Shown here piece after piece: positions 11,495 to 21,565 of a DNA stretch of 64,000 nt. Made by a program: the position numbers and the translations under genes. Location of the stretch: assembly GCF_002575655.3 (NCBI RefSeq), contig NC_053035.3, forward strand, positions 93,211,322 through 93,275,321, in the 5' to 3' direction. The notes under the pieces are model-generated. The model did no database searches and was not told the origin of the DNA. It was given only the letters and a program-made list of their open reading frames with translations. The first letter of the stretch is position 1; every line of letters starts with the position of its first letter. The stretch is from Aegilops tauschii subsp. strangulata. Lineage: Eukaryota > Streptophyta > Magnoliopsida > Poales > Poaceae.

Positions 11495-12360
11495 GCGTAT
11501 TCTATTTAAAACCACTGCTATGGAGAGATTGTTTTACTCCATTATAGCCTCTTGTTTGATAGAGTTTCTCGCGTCTCGCTCTCTCACCCTCTCCATATCA
11601 AAACAAGATGGCAGTGTCCACACTATCCCTCTCCTCATCGGTGGTCACAGATCCGGCCGAATCCGTCCGCTGCGGGAGGTGAGGAGGTGCAGTGTTGACG
11701 TTGTCGCCGTCGGCGATGGAGGAAGCCGATGCGCACCGTCCTCTCGGAGCCGGCGCTGGCGCGGACGAAGGTCCTCCGCGCCCTTGTTCGCTGCCGTCGT
11801 GTGGGCAGATCCCGCCCGCCCGCCTAAGCGACATCTCGCCCACCAGAGGTATAACTTCTTGTACTGGTCCAGCTCCCCAGGTCACTGCATGCGGGTTTTC
11901 TTCTATGCGACTACTCCCCAGCTCCCCATGTATAGTAGCTAGGGTTTGTCAGCTGGTCCAACATCACCTACTATTATAGAGGAAATGCCACTCGAAAAGT
12001 TGTCCTGATTTATGCCTCGGTGGAGGTATACATGTTGTTTCGACAAAAAGTACATGGTGGTTGTGCGGTCATTGTCCATATGCTCCTATTGCTGCTGCTA
12101 ATCTAATACTATCACTGGTTAAATGAAGAAATGCTTTTTTTCTTGGGTATCCTGGTTTAGTTCCCATCAAGATAATCATGATGCTTCTGTTTGTTGGTGT
12201 ACTTTTCATAATTCTTATTGACAATTGAGATTTCGTTGTTAATCTTATAAAACAAAGTAACAACACTATATCCCTTTTTTATATTTTTGGAAACAGCGAT
12301 GCGTATCTCCATACCCGGGCATGTCTTCCTCAATTTTAGTGGAACTGCACAAAATTGGAT
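11495..12360 (+). other. Unit D: 5' exon and motif exon (unknown family)
   Basis: The block opens with a diverged promoter (TATTTAAAACCACTGCTATGGAG). It continues with the CT-rich leader and a GC-rich block that ends at AG|GTATAA (exon end 11848). In translation the block carries SPSA...GQIPPA, the pattern shared with units B and E. A later acceptor, AAACAG|CGATGCG (12297), leads to the motif TTTTAGTGGAACTGCACAAA at about 12334-12353. The function is unknown. Confidence 0.4.
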
Positions 12361-13009
12361 GGCCATTGTTGTTCCGCCTCACTGTCCTCTGCCACGTGGT
12401 TCTTCCTTCCTCGAGCTTGACTACTGAGAAGAAACAGACCACCGTGAGGATTTGTCGAACTTCATAGGTGCCTCACCCAAACTTGATGCCAAATGGATTA
12501 TGCATCACCACCATGACCTATCGATGCTCATGGTTGCGCCTCATGGTTGCGTCGGCTGGTGAAGCTGATCGATTTTCAATGAAAAACAAGTTGTCTTCCA
12601 TTAGTGCTTTTCGCTTGTTACCCACAAAGATGATATCCTTCGTCAGTTCACCTTGGTTGCGTTGGAGACGCAGTCGTCTTTCACGTTGGTGCAATTTTAT
12701 CACACAATTGGCTATGAACCAAATGTTTCCTCGAAGAAGGATCGACGTTGGTACTAAGAGCATAAGTTTTGTATTGATTTCTAAGCCTTCTCACAACTTT
12801 GTCTCCAGCTCCCCTGTAATTTTATTTGTCCAGCTATTAACTTTGATTAAAAAATGGTGTGGACTAAAAACCCGGATGGACGTAGTAGCCCTCCATTTTT
12901 ATTTACTCCGCATATTAGATTTGACTGAAGTAAAACTTTGTAAAGTTTGACCAAGTTTAGGCCGACAGGAAGTGCGACCAGGACGCGTGGATCGTTAGTT
13001 CATCGGAAG
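12361..13009. other. Unassigned stretch between unit D and a MITE
   Basis: A moderately open plus-strand frame runs through 12468-12950, but it has no recognisable domain. Nothing else is identifiable. Confidence 0.35.
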
Positions 13010-13011
13010 TA

Positions 13012-13172
13012 CTCCCTCCGTTCCTAAATATTTGTCTTTCAAGTGGTTTGCAATGGACTACCACATACGGATGTATATAGACATTTTTTACAGTGTAGAT
13101 TCACTCATTTTGCTCCGTATGTAGTCATTTGTTGAAATCTCTAGAAAGACAAATATTTAGGAACAGAGGGAG
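13012..13172. mobile_element. Stowaway MITE (Thalos-like)
   Basis: 161 bp between TA dinucleotides (13010-13011 and 13173-13174). It begins CTCCCTCCGTTCCTAAATA and ends TATTTAGGAACAGAGGGAG, its inverse. Of the MITEs in the window this one has the best-preserved ends; it is non-coding. Confidence 0.92.
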
Positions 13173-13194
13173 TAGTAGTTTTCTTCACTGGTAC

Positions 13195-13857
13195 GTTAAA
13201 TAAAGAGTTTCATTTCGTACTTACACAATTTAAAACGATTGTTATGGAGAGAATAAGAAAACCACTCCACTATATATTAGTCGTATACACGAGTACTATA
13301 TGGACGCAACTTCATTGACTCTAGTGCACCTGCCTTTGGGTTTATGACAGGTGGGCCCAAAATGTGGCTGGCCCACCTGTCATACAGCCAAAAGTAGGTG
13401 CAGTTAAGGCACCGGAGCTCAGTTCGTACTACAGTATATATATAAGCTGGAGCCTCAGCGCTTGTTCGCTAGGATTTGCACTCTCCACACTCTCGCCGCA
13501 CTACATATATATACACGCTGGAGGCTCGGCGTTCCTTTGCTAGGGTTTGCTATATTCACTGTCTCTCACCCTCTTCACCAGATCTAAACAAGACTGCGTT
13601 GTGGCCTCTGTCTCTCTCACCCCCCCTCACAGCTGGCGAAAGAGGCGTCCGGATCCCGTCACACCAGGAAGGGGAGGAGGTGCAGTGTTCACTCTATCGC
13701 CTTCGGCGAGGGAGGCAATCCACTGCCGGCTGCGCTTTTCCCTTTCACCCAGCGCCTGTGCGGGAGGGCCACCGACCCCTTCTTCCTCGCTGTCGTACGT
13801 AGTGTGGGCAGATCCGACCTCCCGCCGCACGCCTTGCCACATCCTGACGACCCTAAG
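13195..13857 (+). other. Unit E: promoter and 5' exon (unknown family)
   Basis: TATATATTA at 13271-13279 lies in the same GGAGA..CCACTATATA context as units A-C. The leader here is longer and contains two similar CGCTGGAG.CTC.GCG..T..GCTAGG.TTTGC stretches (about 13448 and 13515). The GC-rich block ends at AAG|GTATAAG (exon end 13857). Its frame reads TLSPSAREA..., matching unit D. Three diverged acceptor exons lie downstream (14586, 15170 and 15814). Confidence 0.4.
13325..13403. other. Inverted-repeat hairpin (about 32 bp arms)
   Basis: The left arm starts TGCACCTGCCTTTGG and ends TGACAGGTGGGCC. After a loop of about 12 bp, the right arm runs GGCCCACCTGTCATACAG to AAAGTAGGTGCA. The arms pair with a few mismatches. 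The hairpin lies inside the leader of unit E. It could be a tiny MITE relic or a small-RNA foldback. Confidence 0.7.
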
Positions 13858-14282
13858 GTATAAGTTTCTTTGAAACCGTCATTGGTCTAGCTGCGTGCTG
13901 ATCTTTTTCGATCCTGTAGTTGAATCTAGGTCTTGGTTCAAAGAGGAAAGAAGGGTGCGGTGGGGTGGAGCATGAATCTAGGACGTGGTTCAATGAGGAA
14001 AGGACGGAGGGAAAGTAGTATAGACTAGCTATCCAGCCGCTTTGTTGGTCGAAAAGGGAAAATGGGGGTAACCCAGTACACACATCTGTAAGGAACCGAA
14101 CTCTTTGTTGAAAAGGGAAAGAAACTGGGGGGTCAGGTAGTTTGTGCAGGACTAGATTTGCTGCCCTCACATCGGAAAAGGTTTCAAAGAGAACAAATAT
14201 GGGACCAATGCATATCTGCTGCTTGGCTACATACTCTGCATCACCCATTTATACGTGTGGACGCACATGGTGCTGGCATGTC

Positions 14283-14837
14283 CCATGTCCCATCCACATG
14301 ATCGTGTAGTGTGTTTTGAGATGTTGTGCTACTTGTATTGGTACTGTTTTAAATAAATGTTGAATTGAAGCTATTGTATTTTAAGCAATGCCACTCTCAG
14401 AATTAACTACGGGACTATTTTAAGAGAATTTCTCTGTTAATATGAATCAATGCAACCGTTTTAGAAATGCTACTGTCCTATACTTTGTTTTCCATGAAGA
14501 TAAGATAGATGCTTCTTTTTGTGGCCGCATGTTTCATCGTCCTTTATTGGCAGTAATTGTTTCCTTTTTGCCTCTGTTAAATCAGGGATATCTATTCAAC
14601 TTGTTGCTATAGCAAACTTAAATGTCACACCGGCGACTTTACTTGATTTCAGAGTAACTGCACAAAACGAGATTGGTTTTCCTATTCGTGTTGGCAGATT
14701 CGTACGTGATCTTGTGTGCGTCATGACAGGTTGGTACTTGCCTTCATCCACATGATCGTGCAGTGTGTTTTGAGATGCTGTGCTACTTGTATTGGTACTG
14801 TTTTAAATAAATGTTGAATTGAAGCTATTGTATTGCT
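14283..14837 (+). repeat. Direct duplication of a 90 bp segment
   Basis: ATCCACATGATCGTG through GAATTGAAGCTATTGTATT occurs at about 14291-14380 and again at about 14746-14835, nearly identical, with a period of about 455 bp. The segment in between contains one of the acceptor-led motif exons (14586). The duplication is therefore part of the exon amplification seen across 14-16 kb. Confidence 0.75.
14586..14685 (+). other. Acceptor-led motif exon, E-associated copy 1
   Basis: The acceptor CTGTTAAATCAG| is followed by GGATATCTATTCAACTTG, then GATTTCAGAGTAACTGCACA and GAGATTGG. The frame is open here and reads LLDFRVTAQNEIGF. A near-duplicate lies at 15170 and a diverged one at 15814. No domain is recognised. 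Confidence 0.4.
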
Positions 14838-15169
14838 GTCTTTTCCCATTAAGTAGTGAACAAAAATGGGACCAACCCAGACATTATGCTTGTTGCTTTG
14901 GTACAACAAATTCTGCATCACCCCCTTTATAAGTAGATGGAAGCACATGTTGTTGTTGCGCCCACTCTCCCCTGGAACTGTTTATGCTTTTTGTTAATCT
15001 AATGCCGCTGGCAAAATTAAGCAATGCCACTCTCAGAATTAACTACTGAATCTTATTTCAAAACTGCAACACTTGTTAGGGATTGGCGGGATTACCATTT
15101 TTGTGGCCGCATGTTTCATCCTCCTTTATTGGCCAGTAATTGATTCCTTTTTTGCCTCTGTTAAAACAG

Positions 15170-15262
15170 GGATATCTATTCAACTTGTTGCTATTGCGAC
15201 ATTTTGCTTCGCTTAATTTTGGTGGAACTGCACAAAATGAGACCGGATTTCCATATATGTGT
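15170..15262 (+). other. Acceptor-led motif exon, E-associated copy 2
   Basis: The acceptor CTGTTAAAACAG| is followed by GGATATCTATTCAACTTG and then TTTTGGTGGAACTGCACAAA. It is a clear duplicate of 14586-14685, including about 60 bp of preceding intron-like sequence (TGTGGCCGCATGTTTCATC). Confidence 0.4.
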
Positions 15263-15422
15263 TGAGATCTCTCTGAGGTCTTCCTCAAGAGTTATTTCAA
15301 ATCTTGGTCTTGAAAGGTCAGTACCGACTTTCCTCGGAATTAACTACTGAATCTTAGTTCAAAACTGCAACACTTGTTAGGGATCGGCGGGAGTACCATT
15401 TCTGTTAGGGATCGGCCGGAGT

Positions 15423-15716
15423 ACATGTTTAAGAAATGTATTGTTCACATAATGTCTTTGTTATTATATATCAGTTACAGTGTTTTACAAATGGTGCTAT
15501 CCTGCTTTGTAGTTCTTTCTACATGTTTAACCAAGGTATTGTTAAGATAATGTCTCTGTTAAAATGAATCAGTTGCACTGTTTTAGGAATGATACTTTTC
15601 TGCTTTGTCGTTCTTTATACATGTTGAAACAAGGCATTGTTAAGATAATGTCTCAGTTAATATGAATGAATCACACTGATTGAGAATTGCTACTCTCTTG
15701 CTTTGTTTCCCATTAA
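15423..15716 (+). repeat. Three diverged tandem repeats of about 98 bp
   Basis: ACATGTTTAA/GAAA..A.GTATTGTT recurs at 15423, 15521 and 15619. Each copy is followed by AATGTCT.TGTTA and TGCTTTGT.GTTCTTT. The spacing is close to 98 bp. A related single copy is at about 14420-14510. Confidence 0.7.
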
Positions 15717-16062
15717 GATAAGGTAGATCAGTAGATGTTTTTCTTTTGGGAGTACAAGTCATCAACCGTTATTTCTCAGTAATTGTTTCGCTTATACCTT
15801 TTGTTGCTTACAGGGATATCAAAATTAAATCTCGGTTTTATTTCCGACTTTGATTTTAGTTGAAATGCACAAAAGGAGCCAATGTGTCTAAGGCAAACTG
15901 CTGCATTAGTGGGTCCAGTTGGTCTTACCACTTTGCAGAAAGAAGCAGTCACTGTTTGCGCTACATTACACAAGGAATGATCGAGAAGCTTTACAGAGTA
16001 TTAGTAGACGCTGGTGACATGACTAGTCTGCAGAGAGCATAGGAAACTCTACAACACGTGGA

Positions 16063-16260
16063 GTGCACTGGGCAAAAAGTGCCCAAACTAGTACAGGAAG
16101 CTAGGACAGGACTCCAAATCTGTCAATGTCATTCTAAGAAACAATGATGGGGCATCTGGGTATGGTAATCTGTTTACCGTACTTTCAGTTTGTTAGTCCA
16201 CCGATTGGTGGGTTGACACTCGGGCCAATATTCATGTGTGTGCTGTTGTGTCTTTGTTTT
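16063..16260 (+). pseudogene. Ty1/copia gag-protease fragment, copy 1
   Basis: The sequence parallels 16500-16720 and retains the CTGGGCAAAAAGTGCCC (zinc-knuckle) and GGTGGGTTGACACTCGGGCC (protease active site region) segments. It has more changes than copy 2 and no usable frame. Copies 1 and 2 form a direct duplication offset by about 450 bp (16063-16390 and 16500-16865). Confidence 0.6.
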
Positions 16261-16439
16261 CTTGCTGCATATAAATACGATATCCACAGGAATGCTCAGC
16301 TTGATTTTAGTGGAACTGCACAAAATGTCCAGATGGTTTGTGTCCTCCATAATACTTCATCATGCACAATACATCAGATGGTTCTCTAATCATTCGTCGT
16401 CACCTTGAGCCACCGGACTATATGTTTGAATGGTGCTGC

Positions 16440-16722
16440 CAGCGTCGGCCATTAAGAAGGGTAAGAAGAAAGACAAAAGGAGAGATGGCTACTTTACTTA
16501 TGGTTCGGAGGAACACTGGGCAAACAAGTGCCCAAACAAGTACCAAGAAGTCAGGACAAGACTCCAAGTCTATCAATGTCACTCTAAGCAACAATGATGG
16601 GGCATCTGGGTATGGTAATCTGTTTACCGTACTTTTAGTTTGTTAGTCCACTGATTGGTGGGTTGACACTGGGGCCAATATTCATGTGTGTGCTGATGTG
16701 TCTTTGTTTTCTGGCAGCATAT
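16440..16722 (+). pseudogene. Ty1/copia gag-protease fragment, copy 2
   Basis: Read in pieces, the segment gives GSEEHWANKCPNK, the tail of a copia Gag zinc knuckle. It then gives DWWVDTGANIHVCADVSLF, a typical plant copia aspartic protease with the DTG active site. Frameshifts and stops separate the pieces. The rest of a polyprotein is absent, so this is a short captured or decayed retroelement fragment. An acceptor-led motif copy follows directly (CAG|GGATGCTCAGC at 16740). Confidence 0.65.
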
Positions 16723-16865
16723 AAATATAAAATCCACAGGGATGCTCAGCTTGATTTTAGTGGAACTGCACAAAATGTTCAGATGGTTCGTGTCCTCCAT
16801 AATAATACTTCATCATACACAATACAACGAATGGTTCTCTAATCATTCTTCGTCACCTTGAGCCA

Positions 16866-17456
16866 TCGGACTATCAGATGACAAACCCTGCCCGTTCCAC
16901 AATCATAGGCATTACATATTTTGAATGGGAAAAGCTTGTCAAAGTTGACATTAGTTTAATATATTGGAATTGGAAAACCTTGTCAATTTTTGCTCATTGA
17001 TGTTAGCCAGAAGACATGCATTTGATATTTTTGAGTGGGACGCCCTTTGCTGTGAGCAACGTCGATCGTTTTTTCCTATTCCTGTCTTCAGTTCAGAAGT
17101 AAATATTTACTCTGCTGAGATGCATAGTCACATGAATGTTGACTTACGCAAGATATTTTAATAGTTTGTTCTGAATATTGTCTATGTAATGCCAGGCCTT
17201 GTGTTTGATTGCAAAGTTGAGCTTGGAATGTTGTGGCATGCGGCATCACGAGCTGTTCACCGTGCCTCCTGAGAATAATGCTTCGTATTATTTTGCATGT
17301 CGATCTAATGCTAGTGATTTGCTTGTTAGGAAGATCATCCTCTTCTGTTGTTTCCGTGCTTAAGAAGTTCATCGTCTTATGTTTCATTCATAGCCTATAC
17401 GACAAGTCGGGTAGGTTAGACATGAAACCATATGATCTTCCGACCAACTCATCATC
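16866..17456. other. Unassigned stretch
   Basis: AT-rich sequence with no recognised coding, repeat or transposon signature. Confidence 0.35.
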
Positions 17457-17459
17457 TTA

Positions 17460-17740
17460 GGCTGTGATTGGATCGTCGTTTTCCAACCAAAACCGCTTGT
17501 AAAACTGACGCTTGTAAATAAAAGCAGATGGTCTCGGGCGAAGCGCTTGGTTGGTCGATTTCGACTAGTAAAATATACACCGGTCTCTCAAATTACACGC
17601 GTAACCCGCCGGTTTTACTTGCAGACCTCGGGCCCTTGGTTTCATTACGCCTGTATTTTACGCGTTGTTTCCGATGACGAGTAAATTACACTTGTATCTT
17701 AATACATGTGTGAAATAAACCAGAGCTCCCAAGCGCGGCC
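17460..17740. mobile_element. Tourist-like (PIF/Harbinger) MITE
   Basis: TTA flanks both sides (17457-17459 and 17741-17743). The ends are imperfect inverted repeats: GGCTGTGATTGG at the left, and GGCCGCGCTTGG read from the right. The size of 281 bp and the TTA target duplication fit a Tourist-class MITE. Confidence 0.65.
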
Positions 17741-19058
17741 TTACTGTTTCATGCCGTCTCAGTCTCTAGAAGGTGCTCATAGGTGTCCGATGATCCTGGC
17801 TTCTTGAATGAGCAGCAGGTGCTGTATCAGACCATCCGTAGGGCCCGCGAGGCCCTCTCCGTCGTCCTTCGAGTTGTTGCGCTCGCCGTGGTGCCGAGCA
17901 TTGTTAACATGGTCAATGAACATGGGGATTCAGGAGATGACTTTATTTTGACTGGTTGACAGTAGGGACCCACTAGGGCCATAGCCGTACGTACGCAAGT
18001 GCCTCCTTATTATGTACAACTATATTTTTTTGCTTCCTCCTGGTTTCCTGACATCACAGTCCCACACCATTGTCAACCTATGTAGTCAATATAAACGAGA
18101 GAATTGCACAAGGTGCGGCCGACAGCTGAGACCAAGCAGCTCGAGCAGTATTTGTGTTTTTTGAGGCGTGAGCATTGCAGAGTTTTTCTTGGCGATGTTT
18201 TCGTTGTTGTTCAGAGGAGAGCAGGGTATTAACTGGGCGGGCTGTGGCCCGTCTAGCCCAGTACAGATATCCAGCCCAGATATTAATTTTTTTCAAGATG
18301 AAAATGGCTAGCCCAGCTATACGTTTTTTTGAGGAATACCCAGGCAAGGTCAACTTGTTATTCTCCGCCCCGCTGGGCTGTAAATCTTTCTTAGGAGGGA
18401 TGCATTAGGCTTAACAGGAAAATGGGCTTTAAAAATAATAAATGGGATGTAATTATAAAACTGGGCATTAACTATAAAAAAATGCACCAAGCACGAAATT
18501 AGTTTATAAAATATTATTTATGGATTTTGAAAATCTTAATTTTTAATTGTTGTGCGCGCAATGTTTCGTTAGATTTTTACGTAATACAAATTTATATTTA
18601 ATCTGACTAGAAATTTTGGGATAAAAATATTTCGGATCCCATCAAAATGTGGGAAATTTTATTGAATTCTGTCTTGAACGGTTGGTTGAAATTATTAATC
18701 GTTGTCCTAGCTAGAAAATGGGTTGTACTTTTAACAAACTGTAAATGGGCTGTAGTAAATTCCATTAGAATTCAAAAATGGGTTGTACATTCTTATAAAT
18801 CGCAAATGGGCTATAAGTTCTCTGCCACACACTTGTGGGCCTACTAAGTTGACATGTCCCCTAAAAAAAGAAGTTGACGCATATGCAAGGCTTTGTCAAC
18901 TTAGTATAGTCAACACACGGTTCTAGCAGGAGTGGCCGTTGGATGTCCATCCAACGGATGCCGTGCTTCTTCTTCAATCTCGGATATTCTAGCTTCACCC
19001 GCCCAAAAAATGATTCCTCCCCCTGACATCTGGGGCGCACCGTTTCGGAAGCTGACCT

Positions 19059-20520
19059 GTGGGCCTACTAAGTTGATGCGTACCAAGGGCTTTGCCAACT
19101 TAGTCAATATGAACGATTCTAGCTGCAGTGACCGTACGATGTCCATCCAACGGCCGTAGTGCTTCTTCAACCTCTGGTCTTTTTGCTCCAGCCGCCCAAA
19201 GCAGCGTCGGTCGTGCCGCCTGCTCCTGCCTCTCGTGGCCGGCTGTGCTGCCATGGAGGCCTCACCGCCCCCTACTACTCCCACCGCTGGCCAGGCATCC
19301 CTCCACTCACCCACACCCCCTGTTATTCTGCGGCGACGGCAGCCTCACGCCGCAGCCGAACCAGTGAACCCTCGTACTCCTCTCCGCGCGGGCTTCCACT
19401 GCCGCATCTTCCCCGGCTCCGCGTCGTCCCCTTCCTAGGCCTTGCCGCTCGCCCTCGTCCACCGCCCTGGTGCTCTCGGCGTGGCGTGGTCAACGTGGTC
19501 AAGGAACGACTTCCATCGGAAGAGTACTGTACGTGGAGAGGTTGAAGCTGCGTCCACAGCAGCCGCAAGGAAGTGCCTCCTTATTATGCGAAAAATAATT
19601 ATTCCTCCACCTGACAGCAGGGACCCACCGGACGGGCCACCGTATTTGGCGAAAAAAACGTTTCCCCGCTGACTGCTGGGACCCACCGGACGGGCCACCG
19701 TATTTTGTGAAAAAAACGTTTCCCCCGCTGTCAGCTCGGACCCACCGGAAGTGCCTCCTTATTACGCACAAAAAATGAATACCCCCCTGCTAGTTGGGAC
19801 ACACCTTGGTGGGAGGCTGACTTGTGGGCCTACTAAGTTGACGGGGACGGAGTGCTTTGTCGACTTAGTCAATATGAACGATTCTAGCTCCAGTGACCGT
19901 ACGATTTTCCATCCAACAGCTGTAGTGCTTCTTCAACCTCTGGTCTTCTTGCTCGAGCTGCCCAAAGCAGCGCCGGTCGTGCCGCATGCTCCTGCCTCTC
20001 GTGGCCGGCTGTGCTGCCGCGGAGGCCTCACCGCCCCCTACTATTCCCACCGCTGGCCAGGCCCTGCGGCGACGGCAGCCTCACACCGCAGCCGAACCAG
20101 TGAACCCTCGTACTCCTCTCCGCGCGGGCTTCCACTGCCGCGTCTTCCCCGGCTCCGCGTCGTCCCCTTCCTAGGCCTCGCTGTCGTCCACCGCCCTGAT
20201 GCTCTCGGCGCGGCGTGGTCAACGTGGTCAAGGAAGGACTTCCATTGGAAGAGTACTGTACGTGGAGAGGCTGACAGCTGGGTCCACGGCGGCCCCAAGG
20301 AAGTGCCTCCTTATTACGCGCAAAATAATTATTCCTCCACCTGACAGCAGGGACCCATCGGACGGGCCACCGTATTTCGTGAAAAAACGTTTCCGCCTGA
20401 CTGCTGGGACCCACCAGCTACATCTCACATGCAAGGAAGTGCGTCCGGGCAAAAAAAACGATTCGCCCCCCTGACTGCTGGGCCCACCAGCTACATCTTC
20501 GCAGGCAAGGAAGTGCCTGA
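19059..20520 (+). repeat. Tandem duplication inside the CACTA segment (period about 765 bp)
   Basis: GTGGGCCTACTAAGTTGA begins at 19059 and again at 19824. Both are followed by the same order of blocks: AACGATTCTAGCT, CCTCTGGTCTT, the GCCGGCTGTGCTGCC GC-rich block, GTGGTCAAGGAA, AAGTGCCTCCTTATTA, and CGGACGGGCCACCGTATTT. A further partial copy of the first line is at about 18835. The GC-rich blocks produce long spurious open frames. Confidence 0.8.
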
Positions 20521-20939
20521 CAGTCGGGACCCACCTGGTCAAAGCATACGTAGCGTTTTCATTCTGGTCCAGAACGTGTACGTACATATTGGTCGATGTA
20601 GAGGTGCACACGTGTCGTAGCAGAGGCGCGACGTAGCATGTACACGTACGTACAGCGGCCAGGGTGCAAGAAAGTAAATACGGCCACGTACGTACATACG
20701 AGCGGGGTCTCGAACGCCTACTCGCGCATATGTACGGCCAGGGCTCGTGTACATGGCTGGGTCGGAACGGAGAAACTGCGTCGCTGTCGTGTTCATGGGG
20801 AGCCAACCGGCTGGGTCGGAATGGAATGCGTCGTCGTGTTCATTGGGAGGGCTTGGACAGAACAGCCGATGGAAACGAGGCCTGGTGTACCGTAGAACGG
20901 AGGAAACGGCCTTGTGTTCGACCGGCCATGGTCGAAATG

Positions 20940-21565
20940 GGATCCTGTTCATCGGGAGGGGTCTGGCATACCGCAAAACGGAGGAAACGGATCTCCTATG
21001 GTCGAAGCGGGGGTCCTGTTGATCGGGAGGGGTGTGGCGTACCGCAAAGCGGAGGAAACAGACTTGTGTTGGAGCGCTACGGTCGAAACGGGGGTCCTGT
21101 TCATCGGGAGGGGTGCGGTGTACCGCAAAACAGGACTCCACGAGATACTGTTCATCTCCACTGTCGACCTCCTCCAGCCTCCACGGGCTACTGTTCATCC
21201 ACCATCGACCTCCTCCAGCCTCCACCTGCGACTGTTCATCCACGGGCACCTGTTCATCCAGCCTCCACCGCGCGCTACTCCACCGGCTACTGTTCAACCA
21301 GCCCTCTCCACAGGCTCCTGTTCAACCACCCCTCCACGGGCTACTGTTCATCCAGCCCTCCACCATCTACTGTTCATCCTGCCCTCCACGGGGTGGTCCT
21401 GTTCATCCAGCCCTCCACGGGGTCCTGTTCATCCATCCCCAACTGGCTCGATCGATCGGGGTCCTGTTCATCCAGAGGCAACATCACGGGGTCCTGTTCA
21501 TCCACCCCCACCGGGAACTGTTCATCCAAACCCCCCAGTAACACTCACTGTTCATCCAGAGGTAG
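20940..21565 (+). repeat. CACTA subterminal array of CTGTTCATCC-type repeats
   Basis: About 17 copies of (C/A)CTGTTCATC(C/G) or close variants occur in 620 bp, all on the same strand, separated by 15-60 bp of CCTCCA-rich sequence. CACTA elements carry clustered subterminal repeats that bind the transposase, so this array is most likely the subterminal region of the flanking element. It also explains the long but meaningless open frames here. Confidence 0.65.

Noticed and set aside
12468..12950. 160-codon plus frame
   Set aside because: Peptide has no recognisable domain and mixed composition. The minus strand is also partly open. Too weak to call a gene.
19128..20414. Several 70-190 codon frames on both strands
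   Set aside because: They arise from the duplicated GC-rich block in the CACTA segment, appear in both copies and have no domain.
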